Assembly: GCF_004151455.1 (NCBI RefSeq)
Contig: NZ_PRLK01000002.1
Location: 21,051-85,050 of the forward strand
Reading direction: 5' to 3'
Origin: Candidatus Nanogingivalis gingivitcus
GTDB taxonomy: Bacteria > Patescibacteriota > Saccharimonadia > Saccharimonadales > Saccharimonadaceae
Length of the DNA: 64,000 nucleotides
Position 1 is the stretch's first letter, and the number at the start of each line of letters is the position of its first letter. The notes beneath the pieces are model-generated. The model was given only the letters and a program-made list of their open reading frames with translations, was not told where the DNA came from and did no database searches. Made by a program: the position numbers and the translations under genes. Positions 34,601 through 43,879 of this stretch are shown here, piece by piece.

Positions 34601-36931
34601 ATGAAAAATCTAGTAATCGTAGAGAGCCCAGCAAAAGCTAAAACAATTGAAAAATATCTTGGTAAAGACTTTACCGTTATGTCTAGCGTAGGACATATTC
34701 GTTCTGTAGCTAAAAAAAATAAAAATGGTGGTAGGCCAATTGAAACAAATAATGACTATAAAATAACTTTTGAAGTTGATAGCACTAAGAAAAAAGTTGT
34801 AACAGAATTAAAAAAAGCAGTAAAAGAAGCTAGTGAAATATGGCTCGCAACCGATGAAGACCGTGAAGGAGAGGCTATTGCTTGGCATTTATGCGAAGTT
34901 TTAAAGCTTGACAAAAAAACTACTAAGCGAATTGTTTTTCATGAAATAACTAAAAGTGCTATTGAAGAGGCTATTAAAAACCCTCGCCATATTGATATGA
35001 AAATGGTAGAAGCTCAACAAACAAGGCAAGCATTAGACTGGCTTGTTGGTTTTGATTTAAGCCCTGTAGTGTGGAGGAAAGTACCTGGCGGTAAAAGTGC
35101 AGGTAGAGTGCAATCTCCTGCAGTAAAATTATTAGTAGAAAGAGAGCGGGAAATCAACAACTTTAAAGGTAAATCATCTTTTAAGGTTACTGGTGAATTT
35201 AGCGTCCCAAATTCTTTGGAAATAATAAAAGCAGAGCTTAACCATAAATTTAGTAGTAAGGATGAAGCTATAACCTTTTTAAAAAATATAAAAAATTCTA
35301 CCTTCACTATAGATGGCATTACAAAAAGTCCAAGCAAAAGAAATCCAAGCCCACCATTTACTACTTCAACTCTGCAACAAGAGGCAAATGCACGTTTAGG
35401 CTTCTCGGCTAAAAGCACTATGGCTGCAGCTCAAAAATTATACCAAAGTGGTAAAATTACCTATATGCGTACCGATAGCGTAAACTTAAGTAAATTTGCT
35501 ATTGCTAGCAGTAGTGAGTTTATTAAAAGTAATTTTGGTAGCAAATATCACCATGCTCGTAATTTTAATACTAAATCAGCTAGTGCTCAAGAAGCACACG
35601 AGGCTATTCGCCCAACAGTAATAGCTAATGCTAAAGCTTCCAGCAGTGAAGACCAACAAAAAATTTATAATTTAATACGCAATAGAACTTTAGCCAGTCA
35701 AATGGCTCCAGCAGAAATTGAAAAAACAACTATTAAAATAGCTATCAATAATAGCGAATATCTATTTGAAGCTAAAGGCGAAATTGTTGTATTTGACGGG
35801 TTCTTAAAAGTATATGGAAATAGTAAAAAAGATGAGTTCCTACCAAATGTAGAAAAAGGCTCTAGTATTAATTATGATATTATTACAGCTAAAGAAGTTT
35901 TTGCTCGCCCTCCTGCAAGATATACCGAAGGTTCATTGGTTAAAAAATTAGAAGATTTAGGTATTGGTAGGCCAAGTACTTACGCCACTATTCTTGATAC
36001 TATCCAGGCAAGAAAATATGCAGAAAAAGGAGAGAATGAAGGGAAAGAAAGAGAAGCCCTACAAATAACCTTAGATAAAAATAACCCTCAAATAGCTCAG
36101 CAAATAATTCAAGAAAAAACTGGTGCAACAAAGGGGAAATTATTACCTACGCCAAGTGGTGAAGTTTTAAGCGACTTTTTAAATACTCATTTTAATCAAG
36201 TTGTTGACTATGGCTGGACGGCTAACCTTGAAAACGATTTTGACCAAATTGCCTTAGGCGAAAAAGAAAGGCATAAGGTGTTAGATGACTTTTATCTGCC
36301 GTTCCATGATTTAATTATGAAATCTGGTGAAATTGACCGAAACCAAGTTACCCCAACAAGAGAACTTGGAGTAGATAAAAAAACAGGCAAAAAAGTTTTT
36401 GCTCGCTTTGGACGTTTTGGTCCTATGATACAACTAGGAGATAATAGTATTGAAGGCGAAGAGCTAAAATTTGCACCTATGCCTGCTGGCGAAAAAATTG
36501 AAACCGTAACTCTTGAAAAAGCAATGCAGATGTTTGCACTGCCAAGGTTAGTTGGTAAGACCGAAGACGGTGATGAGATAACGGCTAATATTGGCCAATA
36601 CGGACCCTATATTAAAATAAAAAACCTTTTTGTAAGTATTAAGCCTTTATCTCCATTTGAGATATCTGAAAAAGAAGCTCAAATGTTATATGCTGAAAAA
36701 TTAAAGAATGATGAAAAAAGAGTTCTTAAACGCTTTAAAAACGGCATCGTTATATCAAGAGGAGGATTTGGTAGAAAATATATTATATTTGACGATATAA
36801 AAGCCTTATTGCCAAAAGATATTGATATAGAAAAAATAACCAGCAAAAAAGCAGAAGAAATAATTAAACTTGCTAAAAGTAAGAAAAAACCAGCCAAGAA
36901 ATCTACTTCAAAACGAAAAACTAAAAAATAA
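34601..36931 (+). CDS. topA: DNA topoisomerase I
   Basis: 776 residues of type IA topoisomerase. The Toprim domain (VIVESPAKAKTIEKYLG, ATDEDREGEAIAWH) is followed by the catalytic region with Tyr288 in KITYMRTDSV. The C-terminus has repeats of the Topo_C type (FGRFGPMIQLGD; IGQYGPYIKI; GGFGRKYIIF) and a Lys/Arg tail, in place of the C4 zinc fingers found in many orthologues. It relaxes negative supercoils. A TATACT -10 (34578-34583) lies 17 bases before the ATG, with no Shine-Dalgarno. Confidence 0.97.
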   Translation: MKNLVIVESPAKAKTIEKYLGKDFTVMSSVGHIRSVAKKNKNGGRPIETNNDYKITFEVDSTKKKVVTELKKAVKEASEIWLATDEDREGEAIAWHLCEVLKLDKKTTKRIVFHEITKSAIEEAIKNPRHIDMKMVEAQQTRQALDWLVGFDLSPVVWRKVPGGKSAGRVQSPAVKLLVEREREINNFKGKSSFKVTGEFSVPNSLEIIKAELNHKFSSKDEAITFLKNIKNSTFTIDGITKSPSKRNPSPPFTTSTLQQEANARLGFSAKSTMAAAQKLYQSGKITYMRTDSVNLSKFAIASSSEFIKSNFGSKYHHARNFNTKSASAQEAHEAIRPTVIANAKASSSEDQQKIYNLIRNRTLASQMAPAEIEKTTIKIAINNSEYLFEAKGEIVVFDGFLKVYGNSKKDEFLPNVEKGSSINYDIITAKEVFARPPARYTEGSLVKKLEDLGIGRPSTYATILDTIQARKYAEKGENEGKEREALQITLDKNNPQIAQQIIQEKTGATKGKLLPTPSGEVLSDFLNTHFNQVVDYGWTANLENDFDQIALGEKERHKVLDDFYLPFHDLIMKSGEIDRNQVTPTRELGVDKKTGKKVFARFGRFGPMIQLGDNSIEGEELKFAPMPAGEKIETVTLEKAMQMFALPRLVGKTEDGDEITANIGQYGPYIKIKNLFVSIKPLSPFEISEKEAQMLYAEKLKNDEKRVLKRFKNGIVISRGGFGRKYIIFDDIKALLPKDIDIEKITSKKAEEIIKLAKSKKKPAKKSTSKRKTKK

Positions 36932-36940
36932 TACTACATA

Positions 36941-36970
36941 AAAAATACCGGTAAATACCGGTATTTTTTA
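36941..36970 (+). terminator. Terminator of topA
   Basis: AAAAATACCGGT pairs with ACCGGTATTTTT (12 base pairs, AAAT loop). Confidence 0.95.
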
Positions 36971-37095
36971 TGCTATATTTAAGCATAAGCACAACTATAA
37001 TATAATAAAAATCAATAAAATAAATTTTTATCCCATTTTTTATTTGTTTTAGCAATTTTATGTTATAATTATATTAGAAACAGTATAATATAGTG

Positions 37096-37124
37096 TTGAC
37101 AAGTACTGTATATTATTTTAAAAT
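37096..37124 (+). promoter_or_regulatory. Promoter P2 of the sigma4-HARE gene
   Basis: TTGACA (37096-37101), 17 bases, TAAAAT (37119-37124). Another extended -10 (TATGTTATAAT, -10 at 37064-37069) lies upstream and may be P1. Confidence 0.7.
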
Positions 37125-37134
37125 ATTATACAGT
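37105..37134 (+). promoter_or_regulatory. 30-bp operator-like palindrome over promoter P2
   Basis: ACTGTATA (37105-37112) and TATACAGT (37127-37134) frame the perfect palindrome TATTTTAAAATA (37114-37125). The whole 30 bp is symmetric except one T/T pair. It covers the spacer and -10 of P2 and would block RNA polymerase when bound. A single-stranded hairpin role is also possible but the AT-rich stem and position fit an operator better. Confidence 0.6.
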
Positions 37135-37168
37135 TTTTATTAAAATAAATTTTAACTGAGACGGAGAA

Positions 37169-38230
37169 ATGGATACTAGCACAGAATTAAAAAATGATAG
37201 ATTCCAACTTGTTGACTTGGTGGTTGATAAAATTCTTGCAATTATTGAACACCCACGAGAAAAGGAAATTATCACAAGACGTTTCGGGTTGGGCACAAAA
37301 AAAGAAACACTGGAGCAAATTGGCGAAAGACTAGATATAACGAGAGAACGTGTTCGTCAACTAGAAAAGGCTGCTCTTATACGCTTAAAAATCGCCGCAG
37401 AAAAAGGTAAAATTGACCATTTATCTGAAATTGAAAAAATACTTATTCGTAATTTAGCAGAAGCAGGAAGAATTGATCGTACAAAAAATATCGTTAGAAA
37501 AATCCTAGGCGAAGATAAAAATGAAAAGTATACTACTAATTTTATTTTTATCGCCGAAGTAAGTAGTAAGCTAGTTCTACTTTCTGAAAATGATAAATAT
37601 CATAGTTCAATCGCTAACGCTGAATACGGTGATGAAAGAAAAATTAAAAAATCTATTGATGAAATTGTCAACATCATCAAAAAACAAAAAAGTCCAGTAA
37701 CTTTAGAGTATTTAGATAATCAATTAGACTACGAACACCCTAGCCAAATTAATGCTATTGCTTCTATTAGCAAACTACTGGCTACCTTAAATGGTTTATG
37801 GGGTCTAGAAAAATGGCCTAGTGTTAACCCTAAAAATATTCGCGATAAAATTTTTGTAGTTCTAGAAGAAAATAAAAGCCCAATGCATTTTTCTAAAATT
37901 GCTGAGCAAATTCGTGAAAGTGATTTTAGCAGAAATGACGTAACTACTCAAGCTATTCATAATGAACTAATAAAAGATAAAAGATTTGTTCTAATTGGTA
38001 GGGGAATTTATGCTCTAGATAGCTGGGGATTCAAACAAGGAACTGTAGCCGACACAATTACTATAGTTCTAAAAGAAGCAGGTGAGCCTCTATATCGAGA
38101 TGAAATTGTAAAAAGGGTACTAGAAAAACGCCAAGTAAAAGAAACAACTGTCCTTCTTAATCTTCAGAGCAAAAAACAATTCAAAAGAGTTGCTAAAGCT
38201 ACCTATGTACTAGCCGAAGAAGAACAATAA
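37169..38230 (+). CDS. Sigma-region-4/HARE-HTH transcription factor without region 2
   Basis: 353 residues. Residues ~25-80 are a sigma-70 region 4 (ITRRFGLGTKKETLEQIGER, then RERVRQLEKAAL), which normally reads the -35 box and touches the RNA polymerase beta flap. Region 2, needed for -10 melting, is absent. The C-terminal half has two winged-helix HARE-HTH domains (about 222-290 and 292-350; KDKRFVLIGRGIYALDSWG is typical), also found in RNA polymerase delta. It is therefore a polymerase-associated regulator rather than a full sigma factor. It sits behind a promoter covered by a 30-bp palindrome, so autoregulation is plausible. Confidence 0.85.
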   Translation: MDTSTELKNDRFQLVDLVVDKILAIIEHPREKEIITRRFGLGTKKETLEQIGERLDITRERVRQLEKAALIRLKIAAEKGKIDHLSEIEKILIRNLAEAGRIDRTKNIVRKILGEDKNEKYTTNFIFIAEVSSKLVLLSENDKYHSSIANAEYGDERKIKKSIDEIVNIIKKQKSPVTLEYLDNQLDYEHPSQINAIASISKLLATLNGLWGLEKWPSVNPKNIRDKIFVVLEENKSPMHFSKIAEQIRESDFSRNDVTTQAIHNELIKDKRFVLIGRGIYALDSWGFKQGTVADTITIVLKEAGEPLYRDEIVKRVLEKRQVKETTVLLNLQSKKQFKRVAKATYVLAEEEQ

Positions 38231-38231
38231 T

Positions 38232-38266
38232 AAAAAGCTTTCCCATATCTGTTATGGGGCTTTTTA
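38232..38266 (+). terminator. Terminator of the sigma4-HARE gene
   Basis: AAAAAGC plus CCCAT pair with ATGGG plus GCTTTTT (bulged stem). Confidence 0.75.
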
Positions 38267-38293
38267 AATATTGATTTTTTATCGTTTTTATGC

Positions 38294-38299
38294 TAAAAT
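38294..38299 (+). promoter_or_regulatory. Extended -10 of the VirD4-like gene (leaderless)
   Basis: TATGCTAAAAT; nine bases to the ATG, no Shine-Dalgarno. Confidence 0.6.
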
Positions 38300-38308
38300 T
38301 CTGGTAGT

Positions 38309-41125
38309 ATGTCAGAATTTTTTCATTTTTTATTTAGCCCAATAGTCTGGCTAACAATTGTAATTATATTGTCCTATCTTACTTACCAAAATTATAAAAA
38401 AATAGATAAAATTAACGTAATGAATACAGATAGCGTTCTTCTTGCTATTGAAATTCCAAAAACAAATGATAAATCAGAACTAGCAGCTGAACAACTTTTA
38501 GCTAGTTTGCACGGTATCTTAAGGGATGAGACCGAACTTAAAAATAATAATGGAGTGCAAGAACATCTTAGTTTTGAAATAGTATCGGTTAACGGTGCTA
38601 TTCGTTTTTATATTTGGATGCCACGCACTTTGCAAAATTTTGTTGAGGGGCAAATATATTCACAATATCCAACGGTGCAAATTTACGAAGCTGAAGAAGA
38701 TTATACTAAAAATGCTTTAGATGGCCAAAAAGTCATTGGTACAAGTGAAATTACTTTAATAGAAGATGAAGCCCTACCAATTAAAACTTTTGATGGCTTT
38801 GAAGTGGACCCCTTAGCAGGTATTACTGGTACACTCGCTAAGCTAGATGGCACTAACAGTCAAATGTGGATTCAAGTTTTAGTTCGCCCTGTAGCTGATA
38901 GCTGGCATAAAAAATCTGATGAATGGGTTAAAAAAGTTAAAGAAGGTAAAAAAAGTTTTAAACTTGATGGAAAATATTTATTAAATGTATTAAAAGCCTT
39001 AGTAACACCACCTGAGGGAGGAGAGAAAGCTAAAAAAGAGCCTAGCGAACGAGATAAAGCTAGAATATCTAAAGCAGAAGAAAAAGCTACAAGGCTTGGA
39101 TACCAAGTAAAGCTGCGTGTTGCCTTTTTAGGAGACAACGAAGAAACGGCGCGCCTACAAATTCAAGCTTTAACTGGTACATTCAAACAGTTTAACAGCA
39201 CCAATCTAAACGGCTTTAAATCAGCTAGTTCAAGTTTTGATCGTGAAAAAATTAAAGCCTTTCAATCACGCTTCTTTTTTGATGACGGCTTTATTCTAAA
39301 TATTAAAGAATTAGCAAGTATCTGGCACTTACCACACACTAATGTGGAAACACCCAATATTGTTTGGGCTAGTTCTAAAACAGCAGAACCACCTGCAAAA
39401 CTCCCTACATTAACTGGCGATAGGGCAATAGATGATCAAATTTCTGCTTTTGGTCTTACTAATTTTAGGGGTATTAATCATCAGTTCGGTATGTACCGCC
39501 GTGACCGTTCTCGCCATCTTTACATTATTGGGCAAACTGGTGCAGGTAAATCTGGTACTTTAGAGCTTTTAGCTTTAAGCGATATCTACCATAATCACGG
39601 CTATGCCATTATCGACCCGCATGGTGATTTTGCTCAAAACAACCTCCGTTTTATCCCTGAAAGACGTTTGCAAGATGTTATTTACTTTAACCCAGCAGAT
39701 AAATCTTTCCCTCTAGCCTTTAACCCGCTAGAAGTTATTGACGAAAACAGAAAACCAAATATTGCCTCTGAAGTTATTGGTGTGCTTAAAAGAATGTTCG
39801 GTGATTCATGGGGTCCACGCCTAGAGCATATTTTACGCAATACTTTATTAGCCCTTCTTGATCGTCCTAATGCTACACTTCTTGATATAACTAGAATGCT
39901 TACAGATACAGATTTTCGTAAAGAAACTTTAGACTATTGTAAAGATGCTACAGTTTTACAATTCTGGAAAAAAGAATTTGGTCAATGGGGTGAAAAACAA
40001 ATTAATGAAGCAATTGCACCTGTTTTAAATAAGGTTGGTGCTTTTACTGCTAACCCTATTGTGCGTAATATCCTAGGTCAACCAGAGTCCTCATTTAATA
40101 TTCGTAAAATAATGGATGAGGGTAAGATACTGGTAGTAAACCTTTCTAAAGGTCTTATCGGTGAAGATAACGCCTCCTTACTTGGTTCATTCCTAGTTAC
40201 TAAAATTCAGCTAGCAGCTATGTCACGATCAGACATTGATAGGATAGAAGATCGTCGACCATTCTATTTGTATGTAGACGAATTCCAAAACTTCGCTACT
40301 GATTCTTTTGCCGTTATTTTGTCTGAAGCACGTAAATACGGCCTTAACCTAACAGTTGCTAACCAGTATGTATCACAAATGACTGATAGCGTTAAAAATG
40401 CTGTTTTCGGTAACGTTGGTTCAATGATTTCTTTCCGTGTTTCAGTGGAAGATGCTCCAGTACTCGCTAAACAATTTGAGCCTCAGTTTGATGCACAAGA
40501 TTTAATACAAATGAATAATCGCCATTTCGTGATAAATATGGTTATAAAAGGGGAGAAAACCCCAGCTTTTAGTGCTAAAACATTAGATTTACCAAAACCT
40601 ATTAACGATTTTACTGCTAAAATTATTGAAAATACAAGGCGTAGGTACGGCAAGCCAAAGGCTGTAGTAGAAAAAATGATTGCTGATATGCTGACGCCAC
40701 CACCACAATTACAAACAAAGCGTATGGCACAAATTCAAGGTTTTGAATATACTGCCCAGCAAATAAAAGAAAATGTATTTGCGCCCGTAAAAACTAATAA
40801 TAAAAATCAAAAAACTAATGCAGCAAATACTGAAATAAAGCCAATGTTTCAAACCGAAAAAATAAGTCTAAACGGAAATAGTAAACCACTAGACCCTAAA
40901 AAGGTGTCGCCAAACTCCTTAGAACAGAAAGAACCATCATTAGGCCTAAAAGATCTGTCTAAAGCTATGGCTGAAAAAGGCATTGAGTTACCACCTCAAA
41001 ATAGCGTCAAAAAGAAAAGAAGAAAGCCAAGGCATAAAAGCATAAATAAAGCTTCTTCTAGAATTAACCTAGAAAAACCTGTAAATAGAATTAACGATAC
41101 TGAACTAAAGATTGAAAGAAATTAA
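38309..41125 (+). CDS. Membrane-anchored VirD4/TraG/HerA-like ATPase
   Basis: 938 residues. One TM helix near residues 10-25, then a large N-terminal domain of unknown fold (to ~370). The motor domain has Walker A IIGQTGAGKSGT near residue 410, AIIDPHGDFAQNN after it, and Walker B LYVDEFQNFATDSF near 654, followed by the coupling-protein-type ARKYGLNLTVANQY. The tail (~800-938) is polar and basic. The motor matches T4SS coupling proteins and HerA/FtsK pumps. CPR genomes carry such genes without complete conjugation systems; a role in DNA uptake or transfer with the type IV pili is inferred. The ABC transporter genes follow after 23 bases. Confidence 0.85.
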   Translation: MSEFFHFLFSPIVWLTIVIILSYLTYQNYKKIDKINVMNTDSVLLAIEIPKTNDKSELAAEQLLASLHGILRDETELKNNNGVQEHLSFEIVSVNGAIRFYIWMPRTLQNFVEGQIYSQYPTVQIYEAEEDYTKNALDGQKVIGTSEITLIEDEALPIKTFDGFEVDPLAGITGTLAKLDGTNSQMWIQVLVRPVADSWHKKSDEWVKKVKEGKKSFKLDGKYLLNVLKALVTPPEGGEKAKKEPSERDKARISKAEEKATRLGYQVKLRVAFLGDNEETARLQIQALTGTFKQFNSTNLNGFKSASSSFDREKIKAFQSRFFFDDGFILNIKELASIWHLPHTNVETPNIVWASSKTAEPPAKLPTLTGDRAIDDQISAFGLTNFRGINHQFGMYRRDRSRHLYIIGQTGAGKSGTLELLALSDIYHNHGYAIIDPHGDFAQNNLRFIPERRLQDVIYFNPADKSFPLAFNPLEVIDENRKPNIASEVIGVLKRMFGDSWGPRLEHILRNTLLALLDRPNATLLDITRMLTDTDFRKETLDYCKDATVLQFWKKEFGQWGEKQINEAIAPVLNKVGAFTANPIVRNILGQPESSFNIRKIMDEGKILVVNLSKGLIGEDNASLLGSFLVTKIQLAAMSRSDIDRIEDRRPFYLYVDEFQNFATDSFAVILSEARKYGLNLTVANQYVSQMTDSVKNAVFGNVGSMISFRVSVEDAPVLAKQFEPQFDAQDLIQMNNRHFVINMVIKGEKTPAFSAKTLDLPKPINDFTAKIIENTRRRYGKPKAVVEKMIADMLTPPPQLQTKRMAQIQGFEYTAQQIKENVFAPVKTNNKNQKTNAANTEIKPMFQTEKISLNGNSKPLDPKKVSPNSLEQKEPSLGLKDLSKAMAEKGIELPPQNSVKKKRRKPRHKSINKASSRINLEKPVNRINDTELKIERN

Positions 41126-41148
41126 CCAAGATAAAAGAAAGGATAATA

Positions 41149-41835
41149 ATGAATCTAATTGAAGCTAAAAACATAGTAAAGGTCTACCGAGACGGAGCTA
41201 GCTTTTTTAAGGCTCTAGACAAGGTATCTATTAATATTAAAAAAGGTGAAAGTGTTGCTATTATCGGTAAGAGTGGTAGTGGTAAATCAACCCTAATGCA
41301 CTTGCTTGCTTTATTAGACAAGCCAAATGAAGGCCAAATTTTAATAAACGGCAAAGATACAGCATTACTAAAAAAGAAAGAACTTAATAAGCTACGGAAC
41401 CAAACTTTTGGCTTTGTTTTTCAGCAGTTCTTTATGAACCCACAAGATACCGTACTTGAAAATGTAATATTACCCCTAAAAATAGCTGGCGTTCCTAGTA
41501 AGAAACGTAAAGAAATAGCCATGAAAGCTTTAGAAGAAGTTGAACTTGCAGACAAATTCAATAATAAAGCCTCCAACCTTTCAGGAGGGCAAAAGCAAAG
41601 GGTTTGTATTGCAAGAGCTATAGCAAACTCACCAAAAATACTTTTCGCTGATGAACCAACAGGAAACCTAGATTCTAATACTGGCGATAAGGTTGAGAAA
41701 CTACTTTTTAGCTTAAATAAAGAACAAGGAATAACCCTAATTATAGTAACGCACGATGAAGCTTTAGCTAACAAGTGTGATCGTCAAATTAGAATTAAAG
41801 ATGGTAAAATTGTAACAACAGGAAAGGATAAATAA
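41149..41835 (+). CDS. MacB/LolD-type ABC transporter ATP-binding protein
   Basis: 228 residues. Walker A GKSGSGKST, Q-loop FVFQQFF, signature LSGGQKQR, Walker B ILFADEPTGNLDS and H-loop VTHD are complete. The LFADEPTGNLDS end is typical of the MacB/LolD/FtsE group, which drives mechanotransmission rather than transport through its own channel. GAAAGGA precedes the ATG. The permease starts two bases after the stop. Confidence 0.96.
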   Translation: MNLIEAKNIVKVYRDGASFFKALDKVSINIKKGESVAIIGKSGSGKSTLMHLLALLDKPNEGQILINGKDTALLKKKELNKLRNQTFGFVFQQFFMNPQDTVLENVILPLKIAGVPSKKRKEIAMKALEEVELADKFNNKASNLSGGQKQRVCIARAIANSPKILFADEPTGNLDSNTGDKVEKLLFSLNKEQGITLIIVTHDEALANKCDRQIRIKDGKIVTTGKDK

Positions 41836-41837
41836 AA

Positions 41838-43130
41838 ATGCGTTCAATAGATATTATCAAAACTGCCAGTGGTAACCTATGGCGTAATAAGGGTAGAACA
41901 TTTTTAACTATTATTGCTGTTTTTATAGGCTCTTTTACTATTGCTTTAGCTTCAGCTGTTAATATTGGCGTAAATGACTACATTGACCGTCAGCTATCAG
42001 TTTTTGGCGATCAGTCTGTTATGTACTTTACCGCTAAACAAGAGAACGCTCAAACCACTAAGGGCCCAAAAAAGTACGATAAAAATACTGAAAAACTTGG
42101 CAATAACAAGTATACCTACACTTATAAGTCTTTAACAAATGAAGATATTAAAAAAATTGAAGGAATTGAAGGCGTTGACAGTGTTAGAGCAACTAAAGAA
42201 GTGCAAGCTGAGTATATTGAAGGCGTAAATAAAGATCAATACGAAACAAAGGTTGAAAACCTAAATAAAGATAGTGGTATTAAAAAAGATTTTAAATTAG
42301 GTGAAGATGTAAAAGATAAAAACGATATCGCTATTCCACAAGACTACGTGTCTGTTCTTGGTTTCAAGAATGATCAAGATGCTATTGGTAAAACAGTAAA
42401 ACTACATTTCATTAATAAGCATAATAACCAAGAAAAAGACTACGAAATGAAAATTGTAGCCATCTTAAATAAAAACCTTCTACAGGACGGCCTAACCCTA
42501 ATTACAGGCGATTTTAAAAATGAAGTATACAACTTTCAAACTAAAGACCAGCCTAAAAATCTAAAAAATAAATATATGAGCGCTTCTGTCTCAATTAAAA
42601 AAGACTATAGGGCTGAAGAAAAAATCAAGAGTATTAAAGAGCAAGCTGATAAGCTTGGATATAAAGCTCTAACTATTAAAGATCAAATAGAAAGTATTAA
42701 AAATGTTGTTAATGCTATTACAGGTGCTTTAATTGTCTTTGGTGCTATTGCACTGCTTGCTGCAAGCTTTGGTATTATTAATACACTTTACATGAGCGTA
42801 AGGGAACGCACTAAGGAAATTGGTTTAATGAAAGCTATGGGTCTTTCTAACCGTAAAATATTTAGTTTATTCAGTATAGAAGCTATCCTTATTGGTTTTT
42901 GGAGTTCTGTTATTGGCATATTAATAGCTATGGGAGTTGGTAACCTTATTAACGGCTTTGCTAATAATACTTTCTTGAAAGAGCTAGATGGCTTTAACTT
43001 AACTAAGTTCACTTTATTAAGTAATGTTATTATTATGGCAATAGTAATGTTTATATCTTTTCTAGCAGGTGCTTTGCCATCTAGAAAAGCAAGTAAAAAA
43101 GATCCTATTGAGGCTTTAAGATACGAATAA
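41838..43130 (+). CDS. MacB-type ABC transporter permease
   Basis: 430 residues: an N-terminal TM helix (about 20-42), a ~230-residue extracytoplasmic MacB_PCD domain, then three TM helices in an FtsX domain (about 290-420) with the motif SVRERTKEIGLMKAMG. With the ATPase upstream it forms a homodimeric type VII exporter at the membrane, possibly for peptides, lipids or antibiotics. No membrane-fusion (MacA) partner is adjacent, as expected for a monoderm cell. Confidence 0.93.
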   Translation: MRSIDIIKTASGNLWRNKGRTFLTIIAVFIGSFTIALASAVNIGVNDYIDRQLSVFGDQSVMYFTAKQENAQTTKGPKKYDKNTEKLGNNKYTYTYKSLTNEDIKKIEGIEGVDSVRATKEVQAEYIEGVNKDQYETKVENLNKDSGIKKDFKLGEDVKDKNDIAIPQDYVSVLGFKNDQDAIGKTVKLHFINKHNNQEKDYEMKIVAILNKNLLQDGLTLITGDFKNEVYNFQTKDQPKNLKNKYMSASVSIKKDYRAEEKIKSIKEQADKLGYKALTIKDQIESIKNVVNAITGALIVFGAIALLAASFGIINTLYMSVRERTKEIGLMKAMGLSNRKIFSLFSIEAILIGFWSSVIGILIAMGVGNLINGFANNTFLKELDGFNLTKFTLLSNVIIMAIVMFISFLAGALPSRKASKKDPIEALRYE

Positions 43131-43146
43131 AGCAATAATTTAACAT

Positions 43147-43878
43147 ATGAGCCAAAGCAGAAAACACCACTATAGCCAACACTTTTTAAAATCACCAAAA
43201 GTAGCTTTAACGCTAATAGGGCACAGTAACATTCGCCGAAAAGATACTGTGTTAGATATAGGTGCTGGAAGTGGTGTTTTTACTTTTGCTTTAAGTAAAA
43301 GATCAACCCAAGTTATTGCTATTGAAAAAGATAAGCAGACTTTCAAAAAACTATCCTTAAATTTAGAAAATATTCAAAATGTTAAGCTTATTAATAAAGA
43401 TTTTTTAAATTTTAATTTAGAAAATTTACCAGTAAAATATAAAGTTTGTAGTAATATACCTTTTAGCTTAAGCTCAAAAATTATTCAAAAATTAGTCAAT
43501 AGTAATAACCAGCCACAGGCTATTTATTTAATCCTGCAAAAACAATTTGCACAAAAACTTATTATTGATAAAAATAATTTCACTTCTGCCCTTGGTGTTA
43601 AGTTTATGCCATTTTATTCTGCTAAAATTAGGAAACCCCTACATAAAAATGATTTCACCCCACCACCAGCAGTAGATACTGTTTTTATGGAACTAAAAAA
43701 GAGGGAAGAGCCTTTAATTACCTTAGAGGATAAAAATAATTACAATAGTTTTATTGATAAATGCTTCGCTTCCTCTAACTTTTTTAAAAAATATAATAAG
43801 AATAAAGAAAAGAAGCCAAGCGAACTAACTTCTCAACAGTGGCTAACAATTTGGCAAAATTATAATAAGAAAGGGTAA
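43147..43878 (+). CDS. Erm/KsgA-family rRNA adenine N6-methyltransferase, Erm-like
   Basis: 243 residues. The N-terminus HHYSQHFLKSPKV mirrors Erm proteins (YSQNF-x-x-S). SAM motif I is VLDIGAGSGVFT, and catalytic motif IV is SNIPFSLSSKII, nearer to Erm NIPYxxST than to the RsmA NLPY motif. The proline-rich KNDFTPPPAVDTVF loop is common to both. A normal RsmA is encoded at 50138, so this paralogue probably has another target; 23S A2058 (macrolide site) is the family precedent but unproved here. It lies between an ABC exporter and an RlmD-like gene. No Shine-Dalgarno is seen. Confidence 0.75.
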   Translation: MSQSRKHHYSQHFLKSPKVALTLIGHSNIRRKDTVLDIGAGSGVFTFALSKRSTQVIAIEKDKQTFKKLSLNLENIQNVKLINKDFLNFNLENLPVKYKVCSNIPFSLSSKIIQKLVNSNNQPQAIYLILQKQFAQKLIIDKNNFTSALGVKFMPFYSAKIRKPLHKNDFTPPPAVDTVFMELKKREEPLITLEDKNNYNSFIDKCFASSNFFKKYNKNKEKKPSELTSQQWLTIWQNYNKKG

Positions 43879-43879
43879 A

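Noticed and set aside
43147-43878. Calling this gene rsmA
   Set aside because: A better RsmA is present at 50138 and this one has Erm-like features; a symbol would mislead.
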